From positions 18,770,103 through 18,834,102 of the forward strand of contig NC_087072.1 in NCBI RefSeq assembly GCF_026151205.1: a stretch of DNA of 64,000 nucleotides, written 5' to 3'. Source of the stretch: Bolinopsis microptera. Lineage: Eukaryota > Ctenophora > Tentaculata > Lobata > Bolinopsidae. Shown piece after piece: positions 25,385 to 44,885 of this stretch; the first letter of the stretch is position 1; each line of letters begins with the position of its first letter. A model generated the notes under the pieces. The model worked only from the letters and a program-made list of their open reading frames with translations. It was not told the origin of the DNA and ran no database searches. The position numbers were made by a program, and so were the translations under genes.

Positions 25385-26995
25385 CACGCTCACAGGATCC
25401 CACATGACGTGTAACCCCAGGATTCGGTTTTGAATCGGACACTGAAAACAACGATAGAGGAGCGGTCTACACGCTCACAGGCTACCATGTATCGTGTAAC
25501 CCCAGGATTTGACACGTTCACAGGCTTCCATGTCTCGTGTAACTCCAGGATTTAGCACGCTCACAGACTACCACGTCTCGTGTAACCCTAGGACTCACTT
25601 AACAGACTCTAACACGCTCACAGGCTTCCACGTCTCGTGTACCCTAGGATTTGGTTTTGGATCGGACACTCAAAACAACGATAGAGCCAGAGGAGCGGTC
25701 TACACACTCACAGGCTACCATGTCTCGTGTAACCCCAGGATTTTACACGTTCACAGTGCACAGGCTACCACGCCTCGTGTACCCTAGAATTTTGTTTTGG
25801 ATCGGACACTCAAAACAACGATAGAGGAGCGGTCTACACGCTCACAGACTACCACGTCTCGTGTAACCGCAGGACTCTAACACTTAACAGACTCTAACAC
25901 GTTCACAGGCTTCCAGTTCCACGTCTCGTGTACCCTAGGATTTTGTTTTGGATCGGACACTCAAAACAACGATAGAGGAGCGGTCTACACGCTTACAGGC
26001 TACCATGTCTCATGTAACCCCAGGATTTTACACGTTCACAGGCTACCACGCCTCGTGTATCCTTGGATTTGGTTTTGGATTGGACACTCAAAACAACGAT
26101 AGAGGAGCGGTCTACACGCTCATAGACTACCACGTCTCGTGTAACCCCAGGATTTAACACGCTCACACTCACACTCACAGGCTACCACGTCTCGTGTAAC
26201 CTTAGGACTCTAACACTTAACAGACTCTAACACGCTCACAGGCTTCCACGTCTCGTGAACCCTATGATTTGGTTTTGGATCGGACACTCAAAACAACGAT
26301 AGAGGAGCGGTCTACACGCTCATAGACTACCACGTCTCGTGTAACCCCAGGATTTAACACGCTCACAGGCTACCACGTCTCGTGTAACCTTAGGACTCTA
26401 ACACTTAACAGACTCTAACACGCTCACAGGCTTCCACGTCTCGTGAACCCTATGATTTGGTTTTGGATCGGACACTCAAAACAACGATAGAGGAGCGGTC
26501 TACACGCTCATAGACTACCACGTCTCGTGTAACCCCAGGATTTAACACGCTCACAGGCTACCACGTCTCGTGTAACCTTAGGACTCTAACACTTAACAGA
26601 CTCTAACACGCTCACAGGCTTCCACGTCTCGTGAACCCTATGATTTGGTTTTGGATCGGACACTCAAAACAACGATAGAGGAGCGGTCTACACGCTCATA
26701 GACTACCACGTCTCGTGTAACCCCAGTATTTAACACGCTCACAGGCTACCACGTCTCGTGTAACCTTAGGACTCTAACACTTAACAGACTCTAACACGCT
26801 CACAGGCTACCATGTCTCAGCTCGTGTAACCCTAGGATTGAACACGCTCACAGGCTACGACGTCTCGTATAACCATAGGACTCTAACACTTAACAGACTC
26901 TTACACGCTCACAGGCTTCCACGTCTCGTGTACCCTAGGATTTGGTTTTTGGATCGGACACTCAAAACAACGACAGAAGAGTGGTATACACTCTA
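25385..26995. repeat. 1.6-kb higher-order minisatellite
   Basis: Three related words alternate: CACGCTCACAGGCTACCACG, TCTCGTGTAACCCCAGGATT, and a spacer GGATCGGACACTCAAAACAA followed by CGATAGAGGAGCGG. From about 26080 they form a regular higher-order unit of 188 bp (GATTTGG at 26266, 26454 and 26642). Earlier copies are shuffled. Words differ by scattered substitutions and are partly direct, unlike the constant repeats and unique spacers of a CRISPR array. Confidence 0.92.
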
Positions 26996-28790
26996 AAGTG
27001 ACGTTACAGGAACATTGCACACTCCTACGAGTTGCACGTAGCAGGCCATGGAAGTCCCTGTCTCCTCATCGTTAACCCGTAAGGGGTTGCACCAGGGGCG
27101 GTGGTAACCGAACTAATTCAAGACTCTCGGAGTCTGTTGTCGATATCTATGTATTAGTGCTTTTCATGCAACAAGTAAAACAAATCCTTTATGTCATGTT
27201 TCCAGGGTTTGGACTGGAATTGCCCGCTTAAAGAACCTCCATCGCGTTACATTACATAGGTAATTTTCTGAAACATATATTACATTTACAATAAATTATG
27301 CAATATCACAACATTACAATCAACAAAATAAATTTAATCGCAGAATCTCAAATGCAAATAATCGTAAATTAAACACAAAAAACAAATTAAACATGCAATA
27401 AATGAATATACGAATGCGCATCTTTTGTCAACTTACTCCTTCATAAAATTAATTTTTGACAAAAAAATTTTTTAGACGGTAAAATAATGGTTACTAATTT
27501 ATAAGTCACAAATAATAAATCAATACAAATTAATCACAAATACTAGAATAATTAATAGATATTAGGTAACTTATATAACTGAAAAACGATATATGTCGAT
27601 ACAAATGTATAATATAATTATGGTATATAACTTGGGAGTCTCTCTCTCTCTAGCAGCAGGAGTTGGAGAACTCAGAATGGGGACGCGTTGTGAAAGCCAC
27701 CGCAAGGAAGGCTTACAGTCGACGCCGACCAATCAAAAGAAAGAACATCTCAAAAATTGGCATACATGTTTATTTTTGATAATCACTGACGTTCACTATT
27801 ACTAACGTTTAATAACGTTCGCTTAAAAAAACTGGAACATGCGTTCAGTACGACAAAATCCACCGTTCACTACAACTAAGTTATAAAATGTCCGTGTATA
27901 TATAATTATGTCCGTGAGTCCCGAAATAATGTCAATGAATGGTTACAATTAAATAATAAACTATGCAATTAATAGAACAATTGCAAATTGCCTCAGGTAC
28001 TTTCTTTGTATGCAGTGGCAAAAGTCAAAACGTTCAACGTTGTCATACGTTGTACTACTACTACTAGTACTACTAGCCCGCCTGCCGCGCACGAGTGCGC
28101 GGCTGTATCGTAGCCACGATACCACTTAGTGAAACGACAATGGGGTCACGACGTGATACATCTACAAGCAAAACGTACCGATGTGCCCCCCGCTAAATTT
28201 CTGTTGCCACACATGCACCCTACAGCTTTTCGCCCCCCTCCCCCTGAAAGCATGTTGTTCCCCCAAATATGTTTTCGCGCCGACCGAACGTTCAAGTGGA
28301 CGGGATAATACACAACCCCTCTCCCTCCCCCCTTCCCCTGGAAGACGAAGTTAACAATGGTGTATAGTACTTCAGTGTTTTAACTTTAAGTTCAATGATT
28401 CGGCTGAAGTAGACCGTGGGGCTGCACTGAAACCTAACAAAGCTCACCCCAGGGATTGATCATCAATCATTAATGGTACGTAGCGAAGCTCGAACTTAAC
28501 CGGGACATAATTTTGATAAAAAGTACGTGTTTTTATTGACAGGAGTCTTAATTCGAGACCACCAGAGCACAGTCATGAATCATGGTGGTCATGGTAATTT
28601 TACCCGTTACAATTCAAGAGAGACTGTTGCTCTCTGATTGCTACCTGGTATACCAATAATGATACTGCATGTATGCACTTATTGCATTGTACGTTATTAC
28701 CAGCGAATTTAAGAGGAGGTCGCCATGACAACTACAAACATCGAAGCTGCTCATTATATCGTTAATAGCTTTAAACCGATCCTTTGGAGA
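26996..28790. other. No gene recognised; repeat relics
   Basis: 27165-27262 is a dispersed repeat related to 11340-11435. 28397-28454 shares GGCTG, GTAGACCG, GGGGCTGCA and GCTCACCCCA with the SINE body at 63 kb. The remainder shows no exons. Confidence 0.4.
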
Positions 28791-28798
28791 GAAGCCAA

Positions 28799-28980
28799 CC
28801 AATCCAATCTCAGAGTACTGTCACGTGACATGTTCTAGCCACTCACCGATCAGAATGCTAGTCTACGAGTTAGGTGCCTCCTTTAAAGCTGCTCTCAAAC
28901 TCTTGGAACTCAGTTGAAAATTAATTTCTTTGGATAGCGCCGTTACTCGTTAAACTAGAGACTTTAAAATCTAACTTAAA
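28799..28980 (+). promoter_or_regulatory. Promoter of alpha-tubulin copy 2
   Basis: Two adjacent CCAAT boxes at 28799-28808, CACGTG at 28822-28827 (in GTCACGTGAC), and GGATAGCGCCGTTACTC ending at 28948, 32 nt before the ATG. AGAGACTTTAAAATCT follows, as in copies 3 and 4. Confidence 0.6.
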
Positions 28981-30979
<1,999 letters not shown>

Positions 30980-31224
30980 ACCAAATAGAGTTGGACTGTA
31001 TGGCTGTGCTATAATATGATCTCATAATGAAGTGTTTATTTTTAAGACTACTCGAAATCATTAGATTTTGGAATTGGAGCTGTTTTATTTACTTATAATA
31101 TGTATTCTGTATCAGTATATTGTAAAGTTTACAAAGATTTGTTTATTTATTGTATAATTTTCCCGCTAGCAATCACTGTTTTACTGATTTTTAATCAGAC
31201 GTAAAAACCCATAGAAAAAGTGTA
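30980..31224. other. 3' region of tubulin copy 2
   Basis: AT-rich 3' flank. No canonical AATAAA was seen close to the stop, so the poly(A) site is not assigned. Confidence 0.4.
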
Positions 31225-31792
31225 CCTTATCGGATGAAATTAGACCGGATAGTACGTGAACACTGAACAGACATAGGTCTGAACGGACAATGGACATTAA
31301 TATAAACGCTCGAAGCCAAAACTTGATACATATTAAACGTTTTCGTAATAATATTGGTAATCTTTCTTCGCTCTTATGAGTGGGTCGATCATATGATTAT
31401 ATTTTGAGATAGTTGGCAACGAAGCACGTTATTGCTTGTTGATTGTATAGATTTTTGTAAAATGTTTGTAATATTTCATGGTATTGATAGATTATTTTAA
31501 CATTGTAATTTGCAGCTATGTAAGTTATTGTAACGTCCTGTCCATGACAAAGGCATGTTGCCGAAACGTCGAAAAATAATTTGTTTTGAAACACTGAGTG
31601 GAGACTCTCAGTCTCACTTCGTCACCAACTATCATCAAAATATATGTTTTCGTAATAACTTGTTACTAATTCCAAACAGTAAGTTTGTAGTTCTAGTAGA
31701 ATACTTTTGGGAACAACTTTGAACGGACATAAATATGAACGCTAGGTTCTCCAGCGTCCACGTAATGTCCGTTCAAATAAAGTTCGATAAGG
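31225..31792. mobile_element. TIR transposon relic with TA target duplication, carrying a nested insertion
   Basis: The ends read CCTTATCGGA and, inverted, CCTTATCGAA, each next to TA. Sub-terminal words GAACGGACA and AACGCT are shared with the larger element at 32144-33177. About 300 bp of the interior (31352-31645) is a later insertion with its own target duplication. A TA duplication and these ends are usual for Tc1/mariner/pogo elements. Confidence 0.75.
31352..31645 (+). mobile_element. Nested retroelement fragment with 13-bp target duplication, Penelope-like tail
   Basis: GTTTTCGTAATAA flanks it at 31339-31351 and 31646-31658. Its ends form an inverted repeat (TTTTGAGATAGTTGGCAACG and its partner near 31614-31640). 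Near the right end lies GGCATGTTGCCGAAACGTC, which has the stem II and GAAAC part of the hammerhead ribozymes known from Penelope-like elements. The CTGATGA side is altered, so self-cleavage is not expected. Confidence 0.6.
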
Positions 31793-32143
31793 TACGTGTC
31801 AACTATGAGATACTTTATTGTAAATCAATTTGCGATTGCTAAATAAATGTCCAGTGGCCATTGCCCATTATCATTACATAGCTCCGTGTGCCAGAGTTGC
31901 CGATGAAGTCAGTTGTGCCCGCCCCACTGTGTGAGACCTACCTTCAACTCGGCTCATTTCTTGATGGAGCTACTTAAGTAATTAAGAGTCCACATATTTT
32001 ACTGAAGCCGTTTAAGCTGCTGAGTTGCTGGTTGGTAATTGTTTGTACGGCAACGTCTCCCGATACAAACTGATAATATTTTAATTTTGTAAGTGAATAA
32101 TTTCCGTATAGTATTAGTAGGCCGGTAAGATATAGTTTTACTA

Positions 32144-33177
32144 CCTTATCGGACCTTATTTGGACGGACATTACATGAACGGACATAATTGTGAACGGAC
32201 ATTAATATGAACGCTCGAAGGCATTCAAAACTATCAATAATCCGAATTTTTTAAAATTTTTGACGTTTTTTTTATTTCAGCAAATGATTTTTTAATCCAT
32301 TTTTTATACAGTAAGTAAGAATAGCAGTCATTAAGCAGTAAAAATGTTAAAATATGTGTACATGATCAGTGTCTAATATCACATATTATCTTCATTAAAT
32401 AGGTTTTTTGCATGAAATAGTCCATGCTTAAACAAGCATCAGTGATTTCTAGCTTTGTGGAAACCTTTTTTATCAAACTACCCTGGTCCTGCATTTCAGT
32501 GTTAACTTTTACAAGCCATTCGGCGTGAAGTGGTTTTATCTTAGACAACTTAAGGTTAACCTTAACATCACGTGGAGCTTTCCTAGCACTGTTTCATTAC
32601 CTCCCCTCAGTAATATGAACTATAAAAACGTCGGACAATGTCCTTGGCAACACGATCTACCGTAATATCTAGAGGCTGGAACAAGTTTGTCATGTTGGCG
32701 GGGACTAGCTCATGAACTATGTTGTTGAGTGTCATGATTTTGACCATTGTTAATGATCTGGCCCGGCGCGCGCTACTTCGTAGCACTTGCCGTCGGGCCA
32801 TTTCGAGAAGAAAGCGGCGAGAAGAAAGCGGCGCGCGCTACTTCGAAGAAATTTAGACGAGTAACATCCGTCAAGTCATGATTTCGTTGACTTTTTCCGC
32901 CAAGTGACCCTTGAAAACATCATATACTGGTAGAGTTTTCTGTGCCTCCGGCAGACCAAGGAGAACCTTTCCGTCGTTAACTTACGGCACAATAAAGTTC
33001 TCATAGTTGTCATATTCTGGGTAAAAAGTTCGAAATTGGAAAAATTTTTGAAAAAATTTCAACGGACTTTAACTTGGACGGACATTAATTGAACGGACTT
33101 TATTTGAACGGACATTAAGATGAACGCTAGGGCCTCCAGCGTTCAAGTAATGTCCGTCCAAATAAGGTCCGATAAAG
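32144..33177 (-). mobile_element. Pogo/Tigger-like DNA transposon, decayed
   Basis: Terminal inverted repeats of about 40 bp (CCTTATCGGACCTTATTTGG then ACGGACATTAC on the left; CTTTATCGGACC and the same continuation inverted on the right) abut TA on both sides. The interior contains remnants of a pogo-type DDE transposase on the minus strand. The 31.2-31.8 kb element belongs to the same family. Confidence 0.82.
32366..32801 (-). pseudogene. Pogo-like DDE transposase remnant
   Basis: Two broken minus-strand frames carry consecutive family motifs. The upstream one has VPANMTNLFQPLDITVD (positions 32652-32707), matching the PPNxTxxxQPLD segment before the third catalytic acidic residue of DDE_1 transposases. 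The downstream one has KIKPLHAEWLVKV, matching the following KPLHAxWL region. Stops and frameshifts separate them and the N-terminal DNA-binding part is gone, so it is inactive. Confidence 0.7.
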
Positions 33178-33612
33178 TAAAAGTAAAAGTAATATTTTAG
33201 AAGCTGCGATCGATAAATTAATGAAGCACTAGTCTTAAACATTGTTTGAGTCATATCATGTTGAACATCCTTAGAATCAGTTTAACTTTAAGTTCCTCAT
33301 TTAAGATCGCATTTTAAAAGAGTTATTTATTCAGTTTCCCAATTTTGTATATCGGTCGGCAACAGCCCATTCTTCGCCGAATCTGCATCAGTTAGTAATA
33401 AGAAAGCCTACAAGGTCCTCCGATAATAATTTCAGGTTAGATTTCCATAAAGAATGACAAAAGAAACTTTTGATATTAGTAAGATAGCAATGAAGAACGA
33501 GAAACAATGTAATAATAATGAAAGATAATAGCACATTATAATTTATATGATGTAGAGTCTCAATATTTTCAGAATATCAAACAAAAGCACGACGTATGAC
33601 ATAAATTAGAGT
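33178..33612. other. 3' flank of tubulin copy 3
   Basis: No gene. On the minus strand a canonical AATAAA occurs at about 33331-33326, roughly 285 nt after the stop codon. It is a possible but distant poly(A) signal. Confidence 0.4.
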
Positions 33613-36326
<2,714 letters not shown>

Positions 36327-36535
36327 CGTGGGGTAGGATCAAAATCTTTAGACTCAGAGAGAGTGACGAATATCCGAAGAAAGTAATTTCGAAATGATAC
36401 ACCAAGCTGTCGAGAGCAGTATTGCCATGTGTCCTTGGTCTACGCGTGGCTCTGAGTCGTTACCTGATTGGTTGGAATCTATCCCACGTTCACGTGAGGC
36501 GCGCAGTGATTGGTCCTCACGATTTGCACGTGATC
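36327..36535 (-). promoter_or_regulatory. Promoter of alpha-tubulin copy 3
   Basis: On the minus strand: CACGTG at 36532-36527 and 36496-36491, CCAAT at 36513-36509 and 36471-36467, and GGATATTCGTCACTC at 36375-36361. CTGAGTCTAAAGATTTT follows, ending near the ATG. The arrangement matches copy 4. Confidence 0.6.
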
Positions 36536-36599
36536 TCAATTCATTGAGAACCATAAGATGCATCTCTCTATGAAGAAGAGCCTGTACGAGTTGTCATGG

Positions 36600-37740
36600 A
36601 AATACTAAACATAACACAACCTTAGTCACAATTGTTACTGTTAGTGTTAGTATTGTAACTGTAAGTATAACCGTTACCAGAATTATAAACGGTAAAAGTC
36701 TCCGCCACAGTAACAATGCTTACACTCTGCGCGTGTAATCTCTTTGTCCGATAAATCTTGGCGGTTATTTAGTTCATCCTGTGTGTTCCGAGTGTGTTCC
36801 GAGTTGGAATGATAAAATAACTGTATTAACGGTAAAAAAAGGTTTAACTTGATTTAGATATGTTCAATGGTTGATAATATGGTGTTTGCAGCACTATATA
36901 GTATATAGTCTGGTTTGAGGCATAGAAAATGTGGGCGCGAAAGTTGCATATTGAGGCCATTAAATTTAATGAGATAAGAAATCTGGTATTAACTTAATTA
37001 AGATTCTGCTAACGACGCTACTCGGTGGCCTTTTAGGCTAGTTAATGCAAGTTATTTGATCCTCCGAAATTCAATCCCACGAAGTTTTATGTCGAGGTTC
37101 AGCCTCATGGGTATGAAATATAAATTTCCGGTCCCCGAGAAATCTCCTCGACAGGTATTTTACTTTGGTCAAAAATACTCAAATCAAAGATTCTAAACTT
37201 GAAGACTTATACTAATAGTACTTTTTCTTGACTCGGCGGGATATTTAATTATTTATTTGGTCTGGAAAAGTTAGGCTACCTCCCAAGAGATGTGATTCTT
37301 GACTGATTGTCAGAGAAACTCTGTCTAGCTTGACAACAGCGGGAAAGAAAGGATAAAATATGTGAGTCAAACTTAATGCAGAAGGATTGGAGGCCGGTTC
37401 GTGAGTATCATCTGCAATAACTGGGAAGTGACAGCCAGCGATTCAATTCGGGGCAACACCAACTTCTTTAATTCTTGTTCTCAAGCCAGCAATATACTAA
37501 TAGAGAGATAAGAGAGAACATTTCTAAGAGTAAGAGTTTTATAAGTCTGTTATGTGAGTAAATATTATAATTTCCATGGCAACAGAGCCTCCACTTGATG
37601 GGAGACCACTTGTCATAATGAAATGATCTAATCATATTATCAAGTAACCATAGCGACCGAGGCCTTCTCTCCCTCTCTCTCGCCCGTTCTTTACACGCTG
37701 CCGCTAGTTTTGTAAGTGATACATTAGGAGTGGTCACGCG
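36600..37740. other. Intergenic region between divergent tubulin copies 3 and 4
   Basis: No gene recognised. The minus-strand frame at 37468-37800 overlaps the copy 4 promoter and has no family signal. Any shared enhancer of the divergent pair would lie here. Confidence 0.4.
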
Positions 37741-37746
37741 CGCAGT

Positions 37747-37961
37747 CACGTGGGCGTCTGCCTTGTCTTTTGAACTAATGAAAGCACTCCTCTTTGGCAC
37801 GTGACGCCTTTCTCGACCAATCAGCGTAAGGCAGGATACTCTGCGTGTACCAGCGCATCTCTTTAAGAACTGAGATGTCGCATCGAGCTCATTCAGAATT
37901 TATTGTCTCGGATATTTGTCGTTACTCCAACAGAGTCTTAAGATTTTAATTCAGCTTAACC
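37747..37961 (+). promoter_or_regulatory. Promoter of alpha-tubulin copy 4
   Basis: CACGTG at 37747-37752 and 37798-37803, CCAAT at 37817-37821, and GGATATTTGTCGTTACTC ending at 37927, 34 nt before the ATG. AGAGTCTTAAGATTTTAA follows. Confidence 0.6.
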
Positions 37962-41767
<3,806 letters not shown>

Positions 41768-41816
41768 ACTATTCTAGAACTTCCACTCCAATCAGTAGTT
41801 GACTGCAAAGTTTCTC

Positions 41817-41822
41817 AATAAA
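41817..41822 (+). terminator. Poly(A) signal of tubulin copy 4
   Basis: AATAAA 50 nt downstream of the TAG stop. The convergent hydrolase gene ends 310 bp further on. Confidence 0.75.
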
Positions 41823-42055
41823 ACAGTTTATCTTTGTTTCAGTTAAATGGCCTGCTTGTAGCTGCCAGTCTTTAAGTTTTAGTTTGCAATTATGACAGTT
41901 ATGTTAGGATCGCTTTGCAAATCTTTTAATTTGCTGTTGTAATTGTTCTCTTTAATTTTTTCTCGAAAAATTTTTAGCTAGCAAACTTATAAAATGTGTC
42001 TCATTTTGTCCTTAAACCCCCTAATTATATGTGACTACAAATGCTAAAAAGACAA

Positions 42056-42061
42056 TTTATT
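42056..42061 (-). terminator. Poly(A) signal of the S-formylglutathione hydrolase gene
   Basis: AATAAA on the minus strand, about 70 nt after the stop codon. Confidence 0.65.
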
Positions 42062-42131
42062 ACGTGACTATCGCCAACAAATAGATATTGATAAAATTAC
42101 ATGATTGAAAATTGTTTTAAAAACTTAAAAA

Positions 42132-42995
42132 TTAACAAATAAACTTTGCCACAAAATCAAAGTGCTCCTCCACAAAAGTAGCAATGTAAGGATACATATG
42201 ATCATACCCCGGCCTCAGTCTATAGTCTATGTTAAAGCTAGGGTTTCCCTTAGTTGCATCAATAAAATTCTGTGTCAACAACTCCTTCTCTAGGAACCTA
42301 TCCTCCTCTCCTTGGCACACCAACATGTTGAGAGGCTCTACCCCTGAAGTTGGAAACTTTTTAGCTAACTCAGTTGCATCCCAACAGGGCCACATTATAT
42401 CGTCCTCTCCTAAGTAGTTGCTGAAAGCCTTGATCCCCCATGGCCCCTTGGTTGGGTTGGAGATCGGGGCGAAGGCTGTAACACATCTGAACATGTCTGG
42501 GTTTCTGAGGCAGATAACCAGACTTCCATGGCCCCCCATACTGTGCCCCGACAGTGCTCGCTTCTCTTCACTGATATTGAAGTTCTCAGCGCAGGTCCCC
42601 ACCAACTCCTTGGTTACATAAGAGTACATCCTGTAGTTCCCATTCCAGGGAGAATTAGTAGCGTCCAGATAGAACCCAGCCCCTGAACCAAAGTCCCAGT
42701 GATCATGTTCCCCCGGGTGATCAGAACCCCGAGGACTAGTGTCCGGAGAGATTACCACCATCCCTCGCTCAGCTGCATACTTCTGCATTCCGCTCTTGAT
42801 AGTGAAGTTCTCGTGGGTGCAGGTTAGGCCGGAAAGAAAGTAGAGAACAGGAAATTTATCAGATTCGGCGGAGTAGGTCGGAGGAAAGTACACCGAGAAG
42901 TTCATTTCACATTTGAGCTCCTTGCTCCAGTGCTTGAAGGTACACTGGTCCCCTCCAAAGTACTTCTGTCGTGACGTCTCTGTTACCTCGTACAT
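42132..42995 (-). CDS. ESD: S-formylglutathione hydrolase (esterase D)
   Basis: This cytosolic serine hydrolase cleaves S-formylglutathione to glutathione and formate, the last step of glutathione-dependent formaldehyde removal after class III alcohol dehydrogenase. The 287-residue product is complete. Family landmarks are the N-terminal FGG, LSGLTCTHENF (about 54-64), PDTSPRG (84-90), WDFGSGAGFY, the nucleophile in GHSMGGHG (Ser152), Asp232 in GEEDRFL and His266 in GYDHMYPY, with the spacing of the known catalytic triad. It is a single exon. The human gene has many introns, so this copy may derive from an RNA intermediate or have lost its introns. No A-tail or target duplication was seen. 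It is convergent with tubulin copy 4. A transposon lies 45 bp upstream of the ATG, leaving little room for an ancestral promoter. Confidence 0.95.
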   Translation of the reverse strand: MYEVTETSRQKYFGGDQCTFKHWSKELKCEMNFSVYFPPTYSAESDKFPVLYFLSGLTCTHENFTIKSGMQKYAAERGMVVISPDTSPRGSDHPGEHDHWDFGSGAGFYLDATNSPWNGNYRMYSYVTKELVGTCAENFNISEEKRALSGHSMGGHGSLVICLRNPDMFRCVTAFAPISNPTKGPWGIKAFSNYLGEDDIMWPCWDATELAKKFPTSGVEPLNMLVCQGEEDRFLEKELLTQNFIDATKGNPSFNIDYRLRPGYDHMYPYIATFVEEHFDFVAKFIC

Positions 42996-43040
42996 GGTTT
43001 TAAACCTAGTTAGTGGAAATTTACTTTATCATACTCATAG

Positions 43041-43738
43041 GGGGGGGGGGGGGGGGGCCAACCATATTAAAGTATATTAAAGTATATCCCCGGGTCAAAA
43101 TCGGAAAAAATCCTACATTTTAATATACTTTAATATACCTACAATTAGAAGATTTATATTCTTCGTTAAGATTTACATGATGAACTATATTTTTCACTCA
43201 GATTCGCAAGATAAGCCTGTTTTAGGACTAGTACATGAATTTCCATCCAGATTGGTCAAAAATTGGCTGAGCTATGAGCTTAAAAAAATATGCCCATATT
43301 TGGGCATACGCTTTTGCCCAAATTCGCTTTTGCCCAAATTCGATAAAATTTCAATATTTTTTAATGAGACTAACTTCATGTGAAAGACATAACTCAGTGT
43401 TTGTTGAATATAGTGGATACTAAGTAAAAAGGCCTCCATGACCAAAATTGGGAAAATTGCACATAATATCTCGGTTCGGAATAACTAGCCAAAATGACTT
43501 CATTAAAATTGAAATAACTCCATCAGTTTTCAATATTTTTTCAAAAACTTTTTGGAATAGATTAAGAATTGCATTTCAAGCTTATTTTGGGCAACAATTT
43601 TTGAAGTAGGCCTCCTAGGAGATAGGGATATATTAAAGTATATTAAAGTATATTAAAGTATATTAAAGTATATCCCCGGGTCAAAATCGGGAAAAATCCT
43701 ACATTTTAATATACTTTAATATGGTTGGCCCCCCCCCC
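43041..43738. mobile_element. MITE of about 700 bp with G/C-run ends, upstream of the hydrolase
   Basis: It starts with a run of G then GGCCAACCATATTAAAG and ends with the inverted form followed by a run of C. CTCATAG occurs at 43034-43040 and 43740-43746, a likely 7-bp target duplication. Sub-terminal TATCCCCGGGTCAAAATCGG followed by AAAAATCCTACATTTTAATA is repeated in direct orientation at both ends (43085-43137 and 43670-43722). ATATTAAAGT units repeat at both ends. No transposase was found, so it is non-autonomous. Confidence 0.82.
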
Positions 43739-43746
43739 TCTCATAG

Positions 43747-44885
43747 CATAGACATAATAATGTAATCATTAATCAATCGATAAATTAATCATTATAAAAC
43801 GATCGGATATTTTTCGTAATAAAATAGGGACAGAAATATCAAAAATGTCCCGCTAAGCTGCTTGGCCAAATAATTTTGGCCGCAAACAGAGTAACACTGA
43901 ACTCACAACAAATGAATTGGAGACGATCAACAATACGACCACACCAGTGGCAGTATTTGTAATAGCGGAAGTTGAATGAATTTACTCGGTTATGTAGCAC
44001 GAATTCCCAGAAAACGTGAAATTTGAAATTCTACTAGGTAGCCTTCTTCGCATTCGGCGAATTAACTAATTTGCAATGGAAGTTTGATCACAGATGTCAT
44101 GTAAGTGGAAATTGCAATTATTTGGACTACTAATTTCAGTAATACCATTGAAATACGTATTTTCCCAAGAAAACTGTCTTTAGATGGTTAGGTATTTCCG
44201 AATACTGTGCATTTCCTAGTATGACTATGGGAATCTTTTCTGTGACAAAATTGAACATTGTTGTGTACCTTAAATCAACTGCACATCAATTTTCAATAGT
44301 ATCGCATCGGTCAATATACAGTAAACATTAACCACCCACAATTTCTCCAATTACAATATATATGGAATGTGGATACCTGAATGGCTTCATTCCACAATCC
44401 ACATATCACTCTAATTCTAACTCCTTCGTTTCCTCGCCCCATTTCCTCGCCCGGCGTCCTTTCTTTGGAGAATTGCCATATAATACCCAGAGGTAGGAAA
44501 ATCATTCGACCACAAAAAAACATGACGTGACTTAGAAATAAGTAATAACTATTAATCATTAATCAAGTACATCCATTATCTAAATAATCTGAAGAGATAA
44601 GATACCTAATAGTATTAACAGTAATTAAGCAGTAATTCAAATTTGATGCAATTGTCATATTAAACTTTAAGTTTAATAGGAATTATATGTGAAGGAGCAC
44701 GGATATGGCATTGTGCATTGTCAAAAAGTTATCACAACAAAAATTGGTTATCAATTATCATGCAAAATAAAAATCAGACACTGTTATATAATTTAGTGGT
44801 TTGAGTTTCTCATTTTCATTAAATATTCAATCTTGTGTTTATAGCTGTGTTTCCAGGGGACTGTTCCTGTTTCGTTATTCTAAAG
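43747..44885. other. No gene recognised
   Basis: AT-rich. The minus-strand frame at 44311-44559 lacks family signal and splice partners. A promoter for the hydrolase could lie in the first part, beyond the inserted MITE. Confidence 0.35.

Noticed and set aside
25385-26995. Regular repeats with spacers, CRISPR-like at first sight
   Set aside because: The repeats are diverged, the spacers are themselves repeated, and the context is an animal genome. It is a minisatellite.
31543-31571. Functional hammerhead ribozyme
   Set aside because: The CTGATGA core is altered at two positions, so only a relic is claimed.
36551-36553. Alternative ATG followed by GT as exon 1 of tubulin copy 3
   Set aside because: It lies upstream of the conserved CGTCACTC block and has a weaker donor (GTTCTC). 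The ATG at 36326 fits the spacing in the other copies.
37468-37800. 110-codon minus-strand frame
   Set aside because: It overlaps the copy 4 promoter, has no family signal and no splice partners.
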